Shown here piece by piece: positions 43,620 to 52,796 of a DNA stretch of 64,000 nucleotides. The notes beneath the pieces were generated by a model. The model ran no database searches. It saw only the letters and a list, made by a program, of their open reading frames with translations, and was not told where the DNA came from. Where the stretch lies: positions 5,642,001 through 5,706,000 of the forward strand of contig NZ_JBCJKP010000001.1 in assembly GCF_039503195.1 (NCBI RefSeq), written 5' to 3'. Source of the DNA: Streptomyces mirabilis. Its GTDB lineage: Bacteria > Actinomycetota > Actinomycetes > Streptomycetales > Streptomycetaceae. Every line of letters begins with the position of its first letter. The stretch's first letter is position 1. A program made the position numbers and the translations under genes.

Positions 43620-45494
43620 ATGACTGAGAGCAACGGGTCCATCGAGCAGCAGCAGGCAGCCATGCCCGACTGGGAGAAGCGCTTCCGGGCGCCGCGGGTG
43701 TCGCTGCCCGACTGGGCGGAGGACGCCCCGCACCGCGCGCTGTTCGTCTCGAACGCGACGGGGACGTACGAGCTGTACGCGTGGGACCGCGGGACGGGGG
43801 AGCAGCGCCAGGTCACGAACCGGGCGAACGGTACGACGGACGGGGTGCTCTCCCCGGACGGTGAGTGGATCTGGTGGTTCGACGACAAGGACGGGGACGA
43901 GTTCGGCATCTGGCGCCGTCAGCGCTTCACCGCTCCCAAGACCACGGATTCCGGCGACCACGGCCTCGATGACGGTGATGGTGACGGTGCTGCTGAGGCC
44001 GACGCCCCCGCCGCTCCGGGCCTGGAGCCTTCCTACCCCGGGGGTCTGGCCATCGGCAGGGACGGCCGGACGGCGGTCGTGGGCCGCTCGACGGACGAGG
44101 ACGGCTCGACGATCCATGTGGTCCGCCTCGGCGAGGAGCCGGTGGAGATCTACCGCCACCGGGAGTCGGCGGGGGTGGGCGACCTCTCGCACGACGGCTC
44201 CCTGATCGCCGTCGAGCACACCGAGCACGGCGACGCGATGCACTCGGCGCTGCGGGTGCTGCGCCCGGACGGCTCGACGGTCACCGAGCTGGACGACACC
44301 AAGGGCGGCACGGTCGAGCTGGGCCTGGAAGTGCTCGGCTTCGCCCCCGTCGACGGCGACAGCCGCCTCCTCATCGGCCATCAGCGGCGCGGCCGTTGGG
44401 AGCCGCTGGTGTGGGACGTGGCGACGGGGGAGGAGACGGACCTGGCCCTGGACCTTCCGGGCGACGTGGCGGCCGAGTGGTACCCCGACGGTTCGGCCCT
44501 GCTCATCGCCCACAGCTTCGAGGCCCGCAGCGACCTGTGGCGCTACGACCTGGCGTCCCGCGAGCTGGTCCAGGTGCCCACCCCGCAGGGCACCGTCTCC
44601 GGGGCGACGGCCCGCCCCGACGGAACCGTGGAGTACCTGTGGTCCTCGGCGGCCGAGCCGTCCGTGGTCCGCTCGACGACGGGCGAGATCGTCCTCGATC
44701 CCCCGGGCCTGAAGTCCCCGGGCTCGGTCCCCGTGGAGGACGTGTGGGTGGAGGGCCCCGGTGGCCGTGTCCACGCGCTCATCCAGAAGCCGGCGGGCAC
44801 GACGGGCCCCCTGCCCACCGTCTTCGACATCCACGGCGGCCCGACCTGGCACGACAGCGACTCCTTCGCGGCGGGCCCGGCGGCCTGGGTGGACCACGGG
44901 TACGCGGTGGTCCGGATCAACTACCGAGGCTCCACGGGCTACGGCCGCGAGTGGACGGACGCCCTCAAGCACCGGGTCGGCCTGATCGAGCTCGAAGACA
45001 TCGCGGCGGTCCGGGAATGGGCGGTGACGTCGGGCCTCGCCGACCCCGCCCGCCTGATCCTCACCGGCGGCTCCTGGGGCGGCTACCTCACCCTCCTGGG
45101 CCTCGGCACGCAGCCGGACGCGTGGACCCTCGGCATCGCCGCCGTCCCGGTCGCCGACTACGTGACGGCGTACCACGACGAGATGGAAGCCCTGAAGGCG
45201 ATGGACCGCACCCTCCTCGGCGGCACCCCCGAGGAGGTCCCCGAACGCTTCGAGGCGTCCTCCCCCCTCACCTACGTCGACGCGGTCAAGGCCCCCGTCT
45301 ACATCTCGGCCGGCGTCAACGACCCCCGCTGCCCCATCCGCCAGATCGACAACTACGTAGCCCGCCTCACCGCCCGCAGCGCCATCCACGAGGTCTACCG
45401 CTACGACGCGGGCCACGGCTCCCTGGTCGTCGACGAACGCATCAAACAGGTAAAGCTCGAACTCGACTTCGCAACCAGACACCTGCCCCGCTGA
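43620..45494 (+). CDS. S9 family (prolyl oligopeptidase-type) peptidase
   Basis: A 624-residue cytosolic serine peptidase. A beta-propeller domain (about 1-370, with TYELYAWDRGTGEQRQVTNR and LSPDGEWIWWFDD blades) caps an alpha/beta hydrolase domain. Catalytic S485 is in GGSWGGYLT, Asp is likely in SAGVNDPRCP, and His in DAGHGS near the end. DIHGGPTW forms the oxyanion hole. An acidic insert (about 120-135, DDGDGDGAAEAD) is unusual. CACTAT six bases before ATG 43620 suggests a leaderless start. Confidence 0.92.
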   Translation: MTESNGSIEQQQAAMPDWEKRFRAPRVSLPDWAEDAPHRALFVSNATGTYELYAWDRGTGEQRQVTNRANGTTDGVLSPDGEWIWWFDDKDGDEFGIWRRQRFTAPKTTDSGDHGLDDGDGDGAAEADAPAAPGLEPSYPGGLAIGRDGRTAVVGRSTDEDGSTIHVVRLGEEPVEIYRHRESAGVGDLSHDGSLIAVEHTEHGDAMHSALRVLRPDGSTVTELDDTKGGTVELGLEVLGFAPVDGDSRLLIGHQRRGRWEPLVWDVATGEETDLALDLPGDVAAEWYPDGSALLIAHSFEARSDLWRYDLASRELVQVPTPQGTVSGATARPDGTVEYLWSSAAEPSVVRSTTGEIVLDPPGLKSPGSVPVEDVWVEGPGGRVHALIQKPAGTTGPLPTVFDIHGGPTWHDSDSFAAGPAAWVDHGYAVVRINYRGSTGYGREWTDALKHRVGLIELEDIAAVREWAVTSGLADPARLILTGGSWGGYLTLLGLGTQPDAWTLGIAAVPVADYVTAYHDEMEALKAMDRTLLGGTPEEVPERFEASSPLTYVDAVKAPVYISAGVNDPRCPIRQIDNYVARLTARSAIHEVYRYDAGHGSLVVDERIKQVKLELDFATRHLPR

Positions 45495-45535
45495 TCCACC
45501 CCCAGCAGACGGCCCGAGGAACCGCGCGCCCCCGG

Positions 45536-45776
45536 CATCGTTTGCCGGGGCGCAGCGCCCCCTCACGGGGCCTGAGGCGCAGCTCCAGGGGGGTCCGGAG
45601 ACGGCGTCCTTTGCGGGGCTCTCGGACAGAGCCCCGCAGACGTCTGGGGGCGACGTCGTTTGGCGGGGCGCAGGGGCGGAGCCCCGCGGGGGTGTGGGGG
45701 CGGAGCCCCCTGGCGGGGGCGGGGCGGGGGCGGGGCCCCAGAGGGATGGGACGGGTAGGGGCGGCGGGGGCGAAGA
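45536..45776. repeat. Dispersed GC-rich intergenic repeat, copy D (expanded)
   Basis: Several short hairpins of the GGGGC-GGA-GCCCC and GCGGGGCTC...GAGCCCCGC types are strung together, ending with GGGACGGGTAGGGGCGGCGG at 45748-45767. It fills the gap between the convergent peptidase and channel genes. Confidence 0.75.
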
Positions 45777-45829
45777 CCCCCCCACCCCACGCGCCAGAAG
45801 CGGCACCAGCCACCCCCGAGGCCAAAAAC

Positions 45830-47824
45830 CTACGTACCCGCCGATTCCCGTCGCCGCCGCCCCAACAACTCCGCCAGCCCCCTCCGAGTCGCAGCCAACA
45901 CCACCCGATCCTCCGCCCGAAGCACATACGTGGAGGGAAGATCCCAGACCAGCCCGGAACCACCCCGCTCGCCCCCACCACTCCCCACGGCGGACACCGG
46001 TTCACCACCCCGCCGTCCCCCCGACGCAGCCGTGTCCAACGCAAGCACCCGCCACGCCCCCGCCCGAAACGCCTCCCCCACGGTCCGCCCCTCCAACTGC
46101 GGATGCCCACCCACCACGATGGCCGCGAACAGCAACACCCGCCGCTCCACCGGAATCGCCCCGAGGATCTGCCGCCCCATCATGGCCCCGGCAAACGCGG
46201 GCGCCGCCAGATGCGACACGCTACGACTCCGAGTCAGCGCCTGCGGATGCGCGGCCCGCAGGGTCCGGTACACGGCGGTGGCGAAGTCGTCGTCGTACAA
46301 CCGCAGCACGACGCGAAGATCGGGCCGCACGCCACGGGCGTACAACGCGGCCTCCAGATTCGTCGTGTCCGCGCTGGTCAACGCGAGCAGCGCATGCGCC
46401 CGATGAATCTTCGCGGCTTCGAGCACACCCTCCTGAGTCACATCCCCCAACACCACCGGCACCCGCAACCGGCGCGCCAGCGCCAGCCCCCGCGCCTCCG
46501 GATCGGCCTCGACGCACACCACCGGAATGTTCAGCTCCCGCAGCCGCGTCAGCACCCGCGTCCCGATCTTCCCGACCCCGAGCAGCACCACATGCCCGGA
46601 CAGCCCTCGCGGCGGCTTGCGCAACGCGGACCCGCTGCGGAACGTACCGAGCGCCTCCAGCACGGCGGCGAGCAGCACAGGCAGCAGCAACAACCCGACG
46701 AGCCCGGAGAAGAGCTGCAGAATCTGCCGCCCTATGGGCTCACCGATGGCGGGGTTGTTGATGGCGAAGAGATCGAGCAACGTCAGATAGGTCGCCTGCA
46801 GCGGGGGCTCCCCGGTGACGAGCATCGACGCGACCGCCAGCCCGACCACACACCCGACCAGCCCGGCGAACGACCAGCGCAGCCGCCGCGACAGCAGCGA
46901 GCCGAAGGGCACGACACTGCGCCCGGCGGACGGCGCGGACGCGGCGTACGACACCGTCTCCAGGACGACGGTCCCGCGCCCGGTGGCCGCCGCCACGGCC
47001 CGCTCGTCGGGCAGCAGCCGAGGGCCCTGCGACCCGCTGCTCTCCGAACCGTCGGCCCCGGCAGGGTCGTTGGTGGTGGCGGACAGCAGCGCGAGCGTGC
47101 ACAGCCCGGGATCGGCGACCTCGCCGGGCCCCGGCGGCGGCCGCTCCACCGCCCGCAGCATCAACCCATCGGTCTGGACGACCTTGCTGGTCCCGGCGAC
47201 GGCGGTCGCGGCGAGCGCGGGCGCGGCGGTGTCGGCATCGGACAACACGGTGGTGGAGGCATCGAAGCCGAGTCCCCCGCTGCCGCCGCCACCGTCTCCC
47301 TCACCGTCGCTCATGGCCATGGCCAACGCCGAGGCCTGATCGAGGAGTTCCTCGATGTGCTGCCCGAGGCGCCGGTTGTAGAGCCGTATGACGAGCCGCA
47401 GTCGCGGATTGAGGCGGCGCGCGGTGAGCGCGGCCCGGATGTTGGTCTCGTCGTCGTCATGGACGAGCGCGAGGGCGGCGGCCCGTTCCACACCCGCCTC
47501 GGCGAGTACGGACTCGGTGAGTTCGGTGGCCTCCAACACCCGCTCGGAACCGGCGGATTCGGCCGTCCGGTTGGGCGGGCCCTCCCCGTTGCCCGCGGCC
47601 CGGTTCACCGCCGCGGACATCCGGTCGAACAGAGTCGAGGCCCGCGCCCGCCCGACCACCGGCGGGCGCACACTGCGCTGGGTGGGCGGCACGACGAGGG
47701 TCACCCGTTCGCCGTAGACACCCCGCAGTTCGGCGGCCAGCCGGTGCGCCAGGGCGTCGTCACCGGCCACCACCATGTGCTGGGTCGTGTCGGTCGACGG
47801 GCTTTGATACGGAAGGGTCCCCAC
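45830..47824 (-). CDS. Ion channel protein with two RCK (TrkA-N) domains
   Basis: A 664-residue potassium-channel-like protein. The first NAD-binding-type domain is at about 15-170 (HMVVAGDDALAHRLAAEL, ALALVHDDDETNIRAAL). Two helices and a pore-like segment follow at about 310-385 (LTLLDLFAINNPAIGEPIG in place of the usual TVGYGD filter), and a second RCK domain at about 395-530 (HVVLLGVGKIGTRVLTRL). The missing GYG filter means potassium selectivity is doubtful. GTG 47824 is the longest start; ATG at codon 17 is possible. Confidence 0.8.
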   Translation of the reverse strand: MGTLPYQSPSTDTTQHMVVAGDDALAHRLAAELRGVYGERVTLVVPPTQRSVRPPVVGRARASTLFDRMSAAVNRAAGNGEGPPNRTAESAGSERVLEATELTESVLAEAGVERAAALALVHDDDETNIRAALTARRLNPRLRLVIRLYNRRLGQHIEELLDQASALAMAMSDGEGDGGGGSGGLGFDASTTVLSDADTAAPALAATAVAGTSKVVQTDGLMLRAVERPPPGPGEVADPGLCTLALLSATTNDPAGADGSESSGSQGPRLLPDERAVAAATGRGTVVLETVSYAASAPSAGRSVVPFGSLLSRRLRWSFAGLVGCVVGLAVASMLVTGEPPLQATYLTLLDLFAINNPAIGEPIGRQILQLFSGLVGLLLLPVLLAAVLEALGTFRSGSALRKPPRGLSGHVVLLGVGKIGTRVLTRLRELNIPVVCVEADPEARGLALARRLRVPVVLGDVTQEGVLEAAKIHRAHALLALTSADTTNLEAALYARGVRPDLRVVLRLYDDDFATAVYRTLRAAHPQALTRSRSVSHLAAPAFAGAMMGRQILGAIPVERRVLLFAAIVVGGHPQLEGRTVGEAFRAGAWRVLALDTAASGGRRGGEPVSAVGSGGGERGGSGLVWDLPSTYVLRAEDRVVLAATRRGLAELLGRRRRESAGT

Positions 47825-47887
47825 GAGGGAGAAGAGTGCCGCACCGGGAGGTGTGGTTCCAGAGGGCGGCCTGTGACCGACATCGCC

Positions 47888-48319
47888 TCAGCGACGCGTA
47901 CGGGCCCGTGCCTCGCGCGGCGGCCGGACGAACTGCAACTCCAGCGCGACCGGAGGTTCGGCGATCCCCGGTCCTCCGGCGGACGCCCAACTCACCAGCT
48001 CCTCGGTGCAGTCGTCCCCCATCGCGAACCCGATCCAGATCGCCCGCGCGCCCCGGCGCCGCGCGTCCCCCGAGGGCTGCACGACCACGACATTGGCCTG
48101 GTCGCAGGGTCCGAGACAGTCCACGGTCCGGACCACGAACCGTCCCCGGGACGCCTCGGCCCCGGCTCGCAACCGCTCCAGCTGCCAGGTGTGATCGTCG
48201 TCGGGATACTTCCGCGGATCGCCGCAACAACATCCACGGCAGACGACGAGCGTGCAGGGCCGCGACGCGGCGGCACCGATCGCCACCGTACGAGACCTGT
48301 CGGCCGAGGCTCGGTTCAA
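47888..48319 (-). CDS. Thioredoxin-like [2Fe-2S] ferredoxin protein
   Basis: A 143-residue protein with two cysteine groups, CRGCCCGDPRKYP and DCLGPCDQANVVVV, that match thioredoxin-like ferredoxins. Start TTG 48319 is chosen because AAGGAGAG lies eight bases upstream; GTG 48286 is the alternative. The C-terminal half includes ARAIWIGFAMGDDCTEELVSWA. The electron partner is unknown. It is 64 bp upstream of, and on the same strand as, the channel gene. Confidence 0.82.
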   Translation of the reverse strand: MNRASADRSRTVAIGAAASRPCTLVVCRGCCCGDPRKYPDDDHTWQLERLRAGAEASRGRFVVRTVDCLGPCDQANVVVVQPSGDARRRGARAIWIGFAMGDDCTEELVSWASAGGPGIAEPPVALELQFVRPPREARARTRR

Positions 48320-48927
48320 CGGATCGGCTCTCCTTGTCGAACGTACGTCTACAGCCGCAGACGATAGTTGACGATCCCCGTGGCGAGTGGTTCGAGATGG
48401 GCAGCGGCGCAACAGCGAAGGCCGGGCAGACCAGGCGTTACGTCCGTGACCGGCCGGCCGGCGCTCTCGATTCGGGAACGCGCACCCATACCGTCGATCA
48501 CCGGCAGGTCCGTTGTCAGTGCCCGCGGTTATGGTCTCCCACGCGCGGTCGGCTTCCGGGGGTTCCAGCTCTGAAGGGAATGGTTGCATCCCCGGCCTGT
48601 CCGGGGACGGCCCGGAGATTCGTCCGGGACCTAACCGACGGTCGGGCTTCGTCGATGGCCAGGAGACAACCTGCCAGCGCCGACCGCGCACCACTTTCCC
48701 CTGTACGGGCCGCTCGCCTTGCCGTTTCCCGGCCCGAGGGCGCCCTCGCCCCACACCCGTTCCACGGTGAACCGCGCTGCGACCTGGGTGAAGCGCCCTC
48801 GAAGACAAGTCCTGACTCACGGCGGCTGGACTTTCGTCCGGCTCCGAGGCGCGAGATCCTGGTACTCCGACCGTGGACCAGCGAAGCGCGACGGGTACCG
48901 TCGCGCCTTCCCGAAGGAGGCCGGGCG
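48320..48927. other. 608-bp gap with no recognised gene
   Basis: The frame of the following GH3 gene is open across this stretch, but the peptide is Arg/Pro-rich with no conserved feature. The end carries the GH3 ribosome site GAAGGAGG (48913-48920). The gap probably holds the promoters of the two divergent genes; no clear box was found. Confidence 0.4.
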
Positions 48928-50202
48928 ATGAATCACTCGTCGTGCCGTGACCGCAGAAGAGCGACAGCACCGCCGCGGCTCCCCCGCCGGGCCAGGAACG
49001 CACGAAGACTGAGCGCTGCCGCCGCCGTGGCGGCGGTGCTTCTGGTGGGCTGTGACACGGGCACTTCCAAGGCGTCCCCGCACTCCAGTGCTCCCGGCGT
49101 GTCCCTCGCCCCGTCCGCCACGCCTTCCCACTCCCGTTCGACCTTCGCTCCGGCCCTCACCACCGCCGCCACCGCGTGTACCAACAGCTCGAAGCTGGCC
49201 GGGTGGTCGAACCGTCGGCTGGCCATGCTGACCATCGCCGTCCCGGTGTCGGAGACCTCGGTGTCCGATGCCACGTCCGAGGTGAGCGCCGGTGCGGGCG
49301 GTGTGCTGCTGTTCGGCAGCAAGGCGCCGTCCGACCTGGGCTCCCGGCTGACCACCCTGAAGTCCCATGTGCCCGGTCACCTGGGCCTGTTGGTGATGAC
49401 CGACGAGGAGGGCGGCGGCATCCAGCGCATGGCGAACCTCGTCGGGTCCCTGCCCTGGCCCGCGTACATGGGCGCGCACTGGACCCCGGCCCAGATCCAG
49501 CAGAACGTCACGAAGGTCGCCAAGAAGATGGCGGCAGCCCAGGTGAACATGGACCTCGCGCCGGTCGTCGACGTCGACGGCAGGAACGTGGCCCCCAGCC
49601 ATACCAACCCCGACGGATGGCGGTCCTTCAGTGGCAACACCTCGGTGGTCTCCAAGGCCGGTGTCGCGTACATGAACGGGTTGCGCGCCGGCGGAGTGAT
49701 ACCCGTCGTCAAGCACTTCCCGGGCCTCGGCGGCTCCACTTACAACTCCGACTTCGGCCCCGCCCGCACCCTGCCCTGGTCCACCCTGCAGAAGGTGGGC
49801 ATCCCGCCGTTCACAGCGGCCATCAAGGCCGGTGCCCCGGCCATCATGGTCTCCAACAACATCGTGCCGGGCCTGGGTACCAATCCGGCGAGCCTGTCAC
49901 CCACCGCCATCAGCTCCGAGCTGCGCGGCAAGATGGGATTCAAGGGGCTGGTGGTCACCGACTCGCTCAGCGCCAAGGCGATCTCCGCCGCCGGCTTCAG
50001 CGTCCCCGCCGCAGCCGTCCAGGCCCTGCGCTCCGGCGCCGACATGGTCTTGTTCGACCTGGGGAGCAACGTCAGCTCCCAAACGTCCTCGATCGCCACG
50101 GCGATCACCAATGCGGTGACCGGCGGACACCTCTCCCGCAGCCGCCTCATCGACGCGGCGGGGCACGTCCTGGCCGTCCGGCACGTGAATCTCTGCTCCT
50201 GA
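48928..50202 (+). CDS. GH3-family beta-N-acetylhexosaminidase-like lipoprotein
   Basis: A 424-residue exported hydrolase. The signal ends in a lipobox (AVLLVGC) with C42 for lipidation, then a Ser/Pro-rich linker. The NagZ-type barrel has LLVMTDEEGGGIQRM, the conserved KHFPGLGGST motif and the nucleophile region VVTDSLSAKAIS. It probably trims N-acetylglucosamine from cell-wall fragments or chitin-like sugars. ATG 48928 follows a strong GAAGGAGG site. The frame extends far upstream by chance. Confidence 0.9.
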   Translation: MNHSSCRDRRRATAPPRLPRRARNARRLSAAAAVAAVLLVGCDTGTSKASPHSSAPGVSLAPSATPSHSRSTFAPALTTAATACTNSSKLAGWSNRRLAMLTIAVPVSETSVSDATSEVSAGAGGVLLFGSKAPSDLGSRLTTLKSHVPGHLGLLVMTDEEGGGIQRMANLVGSLPWPAYMGAHWTPAQIQQNVTKVAKKMAAAQVNMDLAPVVDVDGRNVAPSHTNPDGWRSFSGNTSVVSKAGVAYMNGLRAGGVIPVVKHFPGLGGSTYNSDFGPARTLPWSTLQKVGIPPFTAAIKAGAPAIMVSNNIVPGLGTNPASLSPTAISSELRGKMGFKGLVVTDSLSAKAISAAGFSVPAAAVQALRSGADMVLFDLGSNVSSQTSSIATAITNAVTGGHLSRSRLIDAAGHVLAVRHVNLCS

Positions 50203-50351
50203 GCCCGAGCCTGTGAGGGCGGCCGTGTCGGCAGCGGAGACTCCCAGGTCACTGCGGCAGGTCAGTCGATCGTCCTGATCGTGGTGGCCCGCGACTCGTG
50301 ACGGTGAGGACCTGAGTCGGTGAGCCTGCCCGCGTCATGGTTCCCCGTCAG

Positions 50352-50583
50352 CTACTCAGGTCGGCTCTGCACGTCGCCGCTGTAGCGGGTGGAAATGATC
50401 GTTTGGTCCATGAGCTGCATGGCGAAGAAGAGGCCGAGCATCAGCTCTCCCCAGCCCCAAGGCGTGGCCGTGCGATCGAGCCTCTGAGCCAGGGGAACAG
50501 CCAGTCCGTCGTCACGGCCGCCAGGCCGGCTCGAAGCAGATCGTCACGGCCAGGATCGCCAGTGCCCATTCAAAGGTGTCCAT
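50352..50583 (-). pseudogene. Small membrane protein gene with frameshifts
   Basis: Minus-strand ATG 50583 begins MDTFEWALAILAVTICFEPAWR and stops; the next frame gives VTTDWLFPWLRGSIARP, and a third gives GELMLGLFFAMQLMDQTIIS and TRYSGDVQSRPE to a stop at 50352. The three pieces together look like one protein of about 77 residues with two hydrophobic stretches. I do not recognise the family. Confidence 0.4.
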
Positions 50584-50790
50584 GACCGAAGACCCATCCC
50601 TCGCCATGTCGGCTGTGCGACTCGTTCCAGCAGCGTAGAGAGCGTGCCAGGCCAGTCATACGACGGGAATGGACCGCGGCGGTTGATTTCTCCCAGCGCC
50701 TCTCCCGGGGCGAACGGTCGCGACATTGCGGCGCGCACCGACGCGCACTGACGCGACAAGGGAGGACAGACAAGGGAGGGCAAGGGAGTA

Positions 50791-51060
50791 CTAGAGCACG
50801 ATGATCACGAAACCTCCGTTGTTGAAGAAGCGGTGGTGGTCGAAGCGGTGATCGAAGCGGAAACCGTGGTGGTCGAAGCGCTGGTCGAAGCAGCGTCCGC
50901 CCCAGTCATCGTGGCCGTCGCACCAGTTGGTGGTCACCTGGGTGTGCACGGCAGGGGCTGCTGCGGCGGCCGTGCCCGCTGCGCCGATCGCAGCGCCGCC
51001 GGCCATCAGAACGCCGACCGCGGACATCGCGGCGAGACGCCTCGCGCGTTGTGCTCGCAT
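50791..51060 (-). CDS. Small secreted His/Asp-rich protein
   Basis: An 89-residue protein. A signal peptide (RRLAAMSAVGVLMAGGAAIG) with likely cleavage near residue 35 is followed by NWCDGHDDWGGRCFDQ, with two cysteines, and a run of RFDHH units (FDQRFDHHGFRFDHRFDHHR), ending FVIIVL. The repeated His/Asp/Phe pattern could bind metal. ATG 51060 follows GGAGGAGAAGG. No known family was recognised. Confidence 0.7.
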   Translation of the reverse strand: MRAQRARRLAAMSAVGVLMAGGAAIGAAGTAAAAAPAVHTQVTTNWCDGHDDWGGRCFDQRFDHHGFRFDHRFDHHRFFNNGGFVIIVL

Positions 51061-51385
51061 GATGGATGCACCTTCTCCTCCATCGTCTCGCGCAGCTCTC
51101 AGCGGCACGAGAGGGACAGCCGCAGCCGAAGGGGAGGAGCGGCGCGGTCGCTGACGTCGCCTCGCACGGACGGGAACACGTCTTGCAGCCAAGATCCCCT
51201 CTGCACGAGAAGCAGTCGACCGGGGCGTATCCCCGGGTTGCAGCTCTCTTATCAGTACGTCGACGGCGCCCATTTGGATTGCCGCGTCGGCAGAAAATCC
51301 ACGAAGGGTCTCCCACCTCACGGGCTGTGCCACACGGCCAGGACGCGCATGGAGGGGTTTCGCGCTCCGCGGGGGCGACGCGCGG

Positions 51386-51798
51386 CTACTCGGCGTCGAG
51401 CTGGTGGTCGGCCCAGATGTAGCTTTCGGGGAGCAAGTCGGTGATGAGGACGGTTCGGATGCGGTCGTCTTCGCCGACGATGACCTTGAGGGCAGGGAAG
51501 TAGTCGAGAAGGACCTGACGGCACCGGCCGCACGGGGGACAACTCCCCGGTCGCGGTCGCCCACGGCAACGATCGTGTCCAGCTCGTAGGCGCCCTGGGC
51601 GGCTGCCGCGCCGATGACGACCATCTCGGCGCAGGGTCCTCCCGTGAAGTGGTAGGCGTTCACCGCCGTGACGATCCGGCCGTCCCGGGCACGGGCCGCG
51701 GCCGCCATGGTGTGGTTGTCGCCCTGGCAGCGAGTGCGAGCGACGTCCGCCGCGGCCTGGACGAGTTCGTGGTCGACGGGGTGGATCTGCGTGGTCAT
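51386..51798 (-). pseudogene. Cytidine deaminase-like gene with a frameshift at the zinc site
   Basis: ATG 51798 starts MTTQIHPVDHELVQAAADVA; the first zinc element GGPCAEMVVIGAAAA is intact. At a G5 run (51534-51538 on the + strand) the frame shifts just where PCGRCRQVLLDYFP, the second zinc motif, should be read. With six bases in the run the two parts join as RGVVPPCGRCRQ and the protein would have about 136 residues. As written, the enzyme would be dead. Confidence 0.7.
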
Positions 51799-51881
51799 CT
51801 TCTCTGCCTTCGTCAGGTGTCAGGCGACGTTGACCCGAGTGACGATGGTCTGCAAGCGAATTCGACGATGTTGGCCTTGGC

Positions 51882-51971
51882 TCAGTCGCCGACCCGGGTG
51901 AGTTTGTCCTTGCCCAGGTCCAGGGCGGCGAACAGGTGGCGCTGTGCCCGCGGCACCCCTGATGCGGACAT
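51882..51971 (-). pseudogene. Possible small fragment of an IS630-type transposase
   Basis: The minus strand reads GVPRAQRHLFAALDLGKDKL then TRVGD and a stop. RHLFAALDL-x-x-D-x-L recalls the central block of IS630-family transposases. Only about 20 residues match, so this is weak. Confidence 0.3.
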
Positions 51972-52031
51972 CCCCGTCCAAATCTAGACTGGCAAAGGCG
52001 TAGAAAGCACTGGATTAGGGAGAAATGTGCC

Positions 52032-52106
52032 ATGGCCAAGCGAGGGAACAAGCGACGCAGCCGTAAGAAGAAGAAGGCCAATCACGGCAAGCGTCCCAAC
52101 GCCTGA
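52032..52106 (+). CDS. Ribosomal protein bL37
   Basis: A 24-residue, strongly basic peptide MAKRGNKRRSRKKKKANHGK-RPNA. It closely resembles the mycobacterial large-subunit protein bL37, which starts MAKRG and ends ANHGKRPNA. AGGGAGA lies nine bases upstream of the ATG, and TAGACT at 51985-51990 could be its -10 box. Too short for most gene finders. Confidence 0.85.
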   Translation: MAKRGNKRRSRKKKKANHGKRPNA

Positions 52107-52205
52107 GCCAACCGAGCAGAGGGCCGCGGGGCCCCTTGTCTTCACCGCCCGGATCGAGGTCAAGGACTGGGGTCCCCGCACCCGTGTGTGGTTTCCCGTG
52201 TGAAC

Positions 52206-52676
52206 TCACTGAGCGGGGAAAGTGAGCCGCAGAACGATCTCACCGTCGTCCATCTCCCCGGTGGGCTCGAACCCAAACTCCTGGTAGAAGGGCAACGGTT
52301 CGCCGTCGCCGGGCTCGTAGCTGGTCAGCAGCTCGGTGGCGCCGTCCGCGCGAACCAGGGCGGCGATCTGAGTGAGCGCCTCTCGGCCGATCCCTCGTCG
52401 CTGGTACCGCTTGTCGACGAGGAGGCGCCAAATGAAATGCCGCCCTTTGAAATGACCGGACGGCGGCTTCCACGACAGCATCACGAAGCCGACTGGCTCG
52501 TCGCCACGGTACACGGCGCGATACCAGGGATTGGCCTCCGGTTTCTTTGCCGCCTCCTTGAGCGACTTGGACACAGAGGCGACGAACTGCTTCTGGTCAC
52601 GTCGGACCCGGAGGGCACGTACGGCATCCCGGTTTGCGTCGGTGATCTCCCGTAGGTGCACACCTGGGGACCTCAT
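52206..52676 (-). CDS. GNAT family N-acetyltransferase
   Basis: A 156-residue acetyltransferase. The fold is visible as VHLREITDANRDAVRALRV, WYRAVYRGDEPVGFVML, the acetyl-CoA loop KRYQRRGIGREAL, and the end EPLPFYQEFGFEPTGEMDDG. This resembles the streptothricin/diamine acetyltransferase branch, but the substrate is unknown. ATG 52676 with GGAAGGGG upstream is chosen; ATG 52694 is also possible. Confidence 0.85.
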   Translation of the reverse strand: MRSPGVHLREITDANRDAVRALRVRRDQKQFVASVSKSLKEAAKKPEANPWYRAVYRGDEPVGFVMLSWKPPSGHFKGRHFIWRLLVDKRYQRRGIGREALTQIAALVRADGATELLTSYEPGDGEPLPFYQEFGFEPTGEMDDGEIVLRLTFPAQ

Positions 52677-52796
52677 GCCACACCCCTTCCGCATCCGGCA
52701 GCCGCGCCATCCGAACCGGCGTGAAGGTGCGTACGCGTTAACGAGGTCGCCAGTTGGGACGTCTTCGCAGCGTATTCGACACAGGCGATCCGGAGC

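Noticed and set aside
44396-48367. Plus-strand open frame of 1323 codons
   Set aside because: It crosses the S9 peptidase in another frame, a repeat and the antisense of the channel gene; the product is Arg/Pro-rich noise.
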